DNA of 10,241 nucleotides from an uncultured Actinomyces sp. (lineage in GTDB: Bacteria > Actinomycetota > Actinomycetes > Actinomycetales > Actinomycetaceae), in assembly GCA_916719935.1 (NCBI GenBank), contig CAKAPY010000032.1, positions 1 through 10,241 on the forward strand, read 5' to 3'. The translations under genes were made by a program, and so were the position numbers. The notes below the pieces were generated by a model that was given only the letters and a program-made list of their open reading frames with translations, made no database searches and was not told the origin of the DNA. Of the stretch, positions 6,303-10,241 are shown piece by piece (positions within the stretch are counted from its first letter, which is position 1; each line of letters starts with the position of its first letter).

Positions 6303-7865
6303 GTGAAATTGGAGCTGAAGGGGATCACCAAACGTTTCGGTCCTCTGGTCGCAAATAACGACATTAACCTGACAATTGAAGAAGGCCACATTCACGCACT
6401 TCTTGGCGAAAATGGAGCGGGTAAATCAACGTTGATGAACGTGCTCTACGGCCTTCACCAGCCCGATGAAGGAGAAATCCTCATCGATGGAAAGCCTGTT
6501 CACTTCGACGGGCCCGGTGATGCTGTTGCAGCCGGCATTGGTATGGTTCACCAGCACTTCATGCTGATCCCGGTGTTCACTGTTGCAGAATCAATCGCAC
6601 TGGGTTTTGAACCGACCAAGGCAAGCGGCTTGATTGATCTTGCTCAGGCACGCAAGACCGTGAAAGAGGTTTCAGCGCGCTTTGGTTTCGATCTTGATCC
6701 CGATGCGCTCATTGAAGATCTTTCCGTCGGTGCCCAGCAGCGAGTTGAAATCGTTAAAGCTCTGTCACGTCAGGCGAAGGTCCTCATTCTTGATGAGCCG
6801 ACCGCAGTGCTTACGCCTCAAGAAACAGATGAACTCATGGCGATCATGCGTCAGCTTGCCGACGCGGGAACCTCGATTGTCTTCATCACTCACAAGCTTC
6901 GCGAAGTTCGAGCCGTTGCAGACGAAATTACCGTGATTCGACGCGGTACCGTTGTCGGCGAAGCCTCTCCGCAAGATTCTGAATCAGAATTGGCGAATAA
7001 GATGGTGGGCCGCTCCGTTATGATGCGCGTCCAAAAAGCTCCCGCGGCGCCCAGCGGTGGGGGACTTGAATTCAAGGCGGTCTCCATGCTTTCGCCCCAG
7101 GGAGTTCCGCTTCTTGATCATGTCTCCTTCGCGGTAGAGCGCGGCGAAATCGTCGCCGTCGCGGGCGTGCAGGGCAATGGCCAGACCGAATTGGCACAAA
7201 GCGTTTTGGGTCTGTGCACCCCTGATTCCGGCGAAATTCTTCTGGAAGGCGAAGATATTTCCCACGCGGGTCCTCGAAAGTCTTTGGACGCCGGTGTTGG
7301 CTTCATTCCTGAAGACCGATCGACCGATGGCATTATTTCTACTTTCTCCATCGCCGAGAACCTGATTTTGGACCAGTACAAGGATTCCTCCTTCGCATCG
7401 GGCCCAATGCTTAAGCTGGGAGCTATTGCGCAGAACGCGCGCGATAAAGAGCAGGAATTCGATATTCGTTTGACTTCAATCAACGACCCGATTTCATCGC
7501 TTTCAGGTGGAAATCAACAGAAGGTTGTTGTCGCTCGTGAGATGTCGAAAGATCTTAACCTCCTTGTCGCAAACCAGCCCACCCGCGGTGTGGATGTTGG
7601 TTCTATCGAATTCATTCACAAGCGCATTGTTGAGGTGCGGGACCAGAACATTCCCGTCCTTCTGATCTCATCGGAATTGGACGAAGTGATCTCGCTGGCC
7701 GATCGCATTGTTGTCATGTACCGAGGCCGCGTGATGGGAATCGTTCCCGCGGACACCCCGCGTGACGTTCTTGGTTTGATGATGGCTGGTGTTCCCTATG
7801 ACGAGGCCGTAGAAGGCGTGCGCGAACACGCTGAGGTTTCGGATTCACACGTGGAGGAGAACTGA
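6303..7865 (+). CDS. Nucleoside ABC importer ATPase with two nucleotide-binding domains
   Basis: This 520-residue cytoplasmic protein powers the BMP-type importer and belongs to the RbsA/NupO-like group, in which two ATPase domains are fused in one chain. Domain 1 has Walker A GENGAGKST (35-43), a Q-loop in MVHQHF, the signature LSVGAQQ (140-146), Walker B LILDEPT (161-167) and the switch His in ITHK. Domain 2 (from about 256) has an altered Walker A, GVQGNGQTEL (288-297, Gln294 in place of Lys), the signature LSGGNQQ (400-406), and an altered Walker B reading LLVANQPTRG, with Asn424 and Gln425 in place of Asp and Glu. Such degeneration of the second domain is usual for this subfamily, so probably only one composite site hydrolyses ATP. 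It starts with GTG 104 bases after the lipoprotein gene, beyond an internal terminator. Its stop overlaps the next gene's ATG by one base (TGATG). Confidence 0.93.
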   Translation: MKLELKGITKRFGPLVANNDINLTIEEGHIHALLGENGAGKSTLMNVLYGLHQPDEGEILIDGKPVHFDGPGDAVAAGIGMVHQHFMLIPVFTVAESIALGFEPTKASGLIDLAQARKTVKEVSARFGFDLDPDALIEDLSVGAQQRVEIVKALSRQAKVLILDEPTAVLTPQETDELMAIMRQLADAGTSIVFITHKLREVRAVADEITVIRRGTVVGEASPQDSESELANKMVGRSVMMRVQKAPAAPSGGGLEFKAVSMLSPQGVPLLDHVSFAVERGEIVAVAGVQGNGQTELAQSVLGLCTPDSGEILLEGEDISHAGPRKSLDAGVGFIPEDRSTDGIISTFSIAENLILDQYKDSSFASGPMLKLGAIAQNARDKEQEFDIRLTSINDPISSLSGGNQQKVVVAREMSKDLNLLVANQPTRGVDVGSIEFIHKRIVEVRDQNIPVLLISSELDEVISLADRIVVMYRGRVMGIVPADTPRDVLGLMMAGVPYDEAVEGVREHAEVSDSHVEEN

Positions 7866-9127
7866 TGACCGCGGTAAAGCGTCCTTCGAAGGCACTGATT
7901 GTGTGCCGTCATATCCTGGGATCGCGATGGTTCGTTTCCATCCTTGCGGTTCTCATCGCCTTCGCTATCGGTGCCATTCTGATCGCGATGACCGGTGCAT
8001 CGGTACTCGATGCCTACTACGCGATGTTCCGCGGAGCGATCTTCGACCCAACCGCTCGGAGTTTCCAGCGTCAGATCAAACCCTTGACAGAGTCCCTGTT
8101 CTTCTCCATCCCCTTGGTATTGGGTGGCTTGGGCCTTGCCTTGGGCTTCCGCGCAGGCCTGTTCAATATCGGTGGTAATGGCCAGATCATCTTTGGTGCT
8201 CTTGCCGCTGTCTGGGTTGGTTTCGCAATGAACCTGCCGCCCGTCATTCACACTCTTGTTGCTCTTCTTGCCGCAATGGTTGCTGGTTCGCTCTATGCGG
8301 GAATTGCCGGTGTTCTGAAGGCAAAGACCGGGGCAAACGAAGTCATCGTCACCATCATGCTGAACTCGATTGCGACCTTGGCGCTGGGCTATATCCTCTC
8401 GAAGAAATCGTGGCAGGTTCCCGGTTCTAATCAACCTCAAACCCCGAAGGTCGCGGATTCAGCTGCCTTCACCCGTATCTTGGATGCGCCCTTCAAGATC
8501 CACGTTGGTCTTTTCGTCGCCCTCCTTGCGGTCATCGTTTTCTGGTGGCTCATTGAGCGATCGACCCTCGGCTTTGAAATTCGCGCAGTTGGTGCCAACC
8601 CCGAGGCCGCCCGTACCGCTGGTATCTCAGTCGGAAAGATCACCGCAATTACCATGGCAATCTCGGGCGCTTTCCTGGGACTTGCAGGCGCGAACGAAGC
8701 CTTGGGTACCGTTGGTTACGTCTCCCGAGACATCGCTGGTTCAATCGGTTTCGATGCCATCACGGTTGCTCTCCTGGGCCGCAACAAGCCTCTGGGTACT
8801 CTGGGTGCAGGTATCCTCTTCGGTGCCTTCAAAGCCGGTGGCTACACCATGCAGGCCAAGGGTGTTCCGATCGATATGATCTTGATCCTCCAGTCAGTGA
8901 TCGTCTTGCTGATCGCAGCTCCCATGCTGGTCCGTTGGCTCTTCCACCTGCCGAAGGAAAGCAAGAAGAGCTTGCGTGCTGAGCTCGCTGAACTCAGCGG
9001 TGAGCACTCTGAAGAAGACGGGAAGACCCCGGCCGTGGCCTCGGCAGTGAAGGAAGACGCAGCACCCAAGGGTGGCGATGCCGCCGTCGATGGTGCCTCC
9101 GCCGATACGGAAGGAGAGGCACGATGA
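7865..9127 (+). CDS. Nucleoside ABC importer permease, first subunit (NupP-like)
   Basis: This 420-residue integral membrane protein is one half of the transport channel (BPD_transp_2 family, NupP/BmpC-like). The first membrane segment lies near residues 25-45. The family stretch GFRAGLFNIGGNGQ (94-107) follows the second. Several more helices come before the cytoplasmic coupling region IRAVGANPEAAR (239-250), and the last helix ends near residue 358. A polar tail of about 60 residues (361-420), rich in Ala, Glu, Lys and Asp, follows and is not part of the core fold. GGAGGAG (7853-7859) lies 5 bases before the ATG, which overlaps the ATPase stop. The end overlaps the next gene by four bases (ATGA). 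This coupling fits equal amounts of ATPase and permeases. The role is secure; the substrate is inferred from the family. Confidence 0.92.
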   Translation: MTAVKRPSKALIVCRHILGSRWFVSILAVLIAFAIGAILIAMTGASVLDAYYAMFRGAIFDPTARSFQRQIKPLTESLFFSIPLVLGGLGLALGFRAGLFNIGGNGQIIFGALAAVWVGFAMNLPPVIHTLVALLAAMVAGSLYAGIAGVLKAKTGANEVIVTIMLNSIATLALGYILSKKSWQVPGSNQPQTPKVADSAAFTRILDAPFKIHVGLFVALLAVIVFWWLIERSTLGFEIRAVGANPEAARTAGISVGKITAITMAISGAFLGLAGANEALGTVGYVSRDIAGSIGFDAITVALLGRNKPLGTLGAGILFGAFKAGGYTMQAKGVPIDMILILQSVIVLLIAAPMLVRWLFHLPKESKKSLRAELAELSGEHSEEDGKTPAVASAVKEDAAPKGGDAAVDGASADTEGEAR

Positions 9128-10241
9128 GCCAGACACGCGCAATGAATGATGTTCAGCTGAAGCGTTCGTGGAAGATGCCGGTTGTTTACGTTCTGGCAGC
9201 CCTTCTGCAGATTCTTTTCGTCGTCAAGGTCAGTGGTGATGTCACCATCAGGCTCAATGACAAATCCCAGAGCATCAATATTGATGACATCGTGACCCCC
9301 GGTCGTCCTCTCCTTCTGGTACTGACGCTACTTACTCTTCTGGTGACGGTCTGGTCGATCTACTCGGTGTGGGCACGCCGTCAGAATCCGCGTTGGCTTG
9401 ATGTCACCATGATGATTGTCGCTGGGATTGCAACGGTCTTCGGCTTCTTGATCTACGCGGGTTCGGGTTCGGCCGGTGTTGTCACACTGACCTCCACCCT
9501 CTACTCCACAGTGGCAATCTCGACGCCTCTGATCTTCGGCTCCCTTTCGGGCGTTGTCTCCGAACGCGTTGGCGTTGTCAACATCGCCATTGAAGGTGAC
9601 CTGCTCTTGGGTGCTTTCGCAGGCGTCATGGCAGCGTCCTTCTTCCAGACCTCGTGGGCAGGTTTGATCGCCGCTCCGATCGCAGGCGCATTCCTTGGCT
9701 GCCTCTTGGCACTCTTCTCGGTCAAGTACGGCGTGGATCAGATCATCGTCGGTGTGGTTTTGAACGTCCTAGCAGCGGGTCTGACGACCTTCTTCTACGG
9801 AACGTGGATGACGAAGAAGGCCGAGCTGTTCAACACCAACAGGTTCTCGCTCCCAGACATCAAAATCCCGCTCCTAGGTGAGATCCCAATTCTTGGTCCC
9901 GTGCTCTTCAACCACAACATCTTGGTGTACCTGATGTACGCCACGGTGATTTTCTTGGCGGTTTACCTTTACCGCTCGCGCTGGGGCCTGCGCCTTCGCG
10001 CCTGTGGTGAGCACCCGCGCGCTGCAGATACCGTCGGCATCAACGTCAATCGCACGCGAACCCTCAATGTGATCCTCGCTTCTGGTTTTGCTGGATTGGG
10101 CGGTGCATTCTTCACCATCGGGTCGAGCCTCTTCTTCACCGACAATATCTCCGCAGGTAACGGCTACATCGCCCTTGCCGCAATGATTTTGGGTAAATGG
10201 CACCCGATCGGTGCTATGGGCGCAGCGCTCATGTTCGGCTT
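9124..10241 (+). CDS. Nucleoside ABC importer permease, second subunit (NupQ-like), cut by window end
   Basis: The open frame starts with the ATG at 9124, 7 bases after AAGGAG (9111-9116), and is still open at the right edge after 372 codons. It encodes the second half of the importer channel. The core is recognised by SERVGVVNIAIEGD (146-159), the counterpart of the NIGGNGQ motif of its partner, by the coupling region RACGEHPRAADTVGI (about 292-304), and by a late stretch reading GYIALAAMILGKW. Before the core there are about 115 extra residues: a membrane segment (19-36), a polar loop (37-60), and two further segments (62-83 and 94-112). Shorter NupQ-type proteins lack these. Allowing for the missing last helix, the full protein is probably about 410-430 residues. 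Nucleoside salvage genes such as cdd or deoA often follow such operons, but they would lie outside the window. Confidence 0.9.
   Translation, partial: MSQTRAMNDVQLKRSWKMPVVYVLAALLQILFVVKVSGDVTIRLNDKSQSINIDDIVTPGRPLLLVLTLLTLLVTVWSIYSVWARRQNPRWLDVTMMIVAGIATVFGFLIYAGSGSAGVVTLTSTLYSTVAISTPLIFGSLSGVVSERVGVVNIAIEGDLLLGAFAGVMAASFFQTSWAGLIAAPIAGAFLGCLLALFSVKYGVDQIIVGVVLNVLAAGLTTFFYGTWMTKKAELFNTNRFSLPDIKIPLLGEIPILGPVLFNHNILVYLMYATVIFLAVYLYRSRWGLRLRACGEHPRAADTVGINVNRTRTLNVILASGFAGLGGAFFTIGSSLFFTDNISAGNGYIALAAMILGKWHPIGAMGAALMFG

Noticed and set aside
7143..7600. Damaged second ATPase domain (Gln for Lys in Walker A, Asn-Gln for Asp-Glu in Walker B)
   Set aside because: This degeneration is normal for the second domain of RbsA/NupO-like fused ATPases, so it is not a sign of a broken gene.

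Overview
The window comes from a Gram-positive actinobacterium, most likely of the Actinomyces/Schaalia group. The evidence is a moderately high GC content (roughly 55-60% by eye), AGGAG-type ribosome binding sites, and two surface proteins ending in LAxTG sorting signals. The genus is an inference and was not tested by any search. All six real genes are on the + strand, and the last one runs off the right edge.

Layout. Positions 41-2344 encode a large secreted, wall-anchored ExeM/NucH-type nuclease (endonuclease/exonuclease/phosphatase fold). After a 33-base gap, 2378-4678 encodes a wall-anchored UshA-type 5'-nucleotidase, followed by a hairpin terminator (4727-4774). The gene-free stretch 4775-5100 holds a very AT-rich block, a weak promoter candidate and a hairpin-rich leader. 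A second transcription unit then encodes a complete BMP-type nucleoside ABC importer: the substrate-binding lipoprotein (5101-6198), a strong intrinsic terminator inside the operon (6215-6254), the double-NBD ATPase (6303-7865), and two permeases (7865-9127 and 9124 to beyond 10241). The last three genes are translationally coupled by 1- and 4-base overlaps.

How the genes fit together. The products form a plausible surface pathway for scavenging nucleic acids. The anchored nuclease cuts extracellular DNA or RNA to oligo- and mononucleotides, the anchored nucleotidase removes phosphate, and the lipoprotein with its ABC importer takes up the nucleosides. The nuclease/nucleotidase pair also resembles the nuclease plus AdsA arrangement that some pathogens use to turn neutrophil-trap DNA into deoxyadenosine.

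The oddest point is in the 5'-nucleotidase. Two positions that are normally metal-binding histidines, both belonging to the same metal site, read as aspartate. Apart from this I see familiar families rather than a new system. No RNA genes, CRISPR arrays, insertion sequences or attachment sites were seen.
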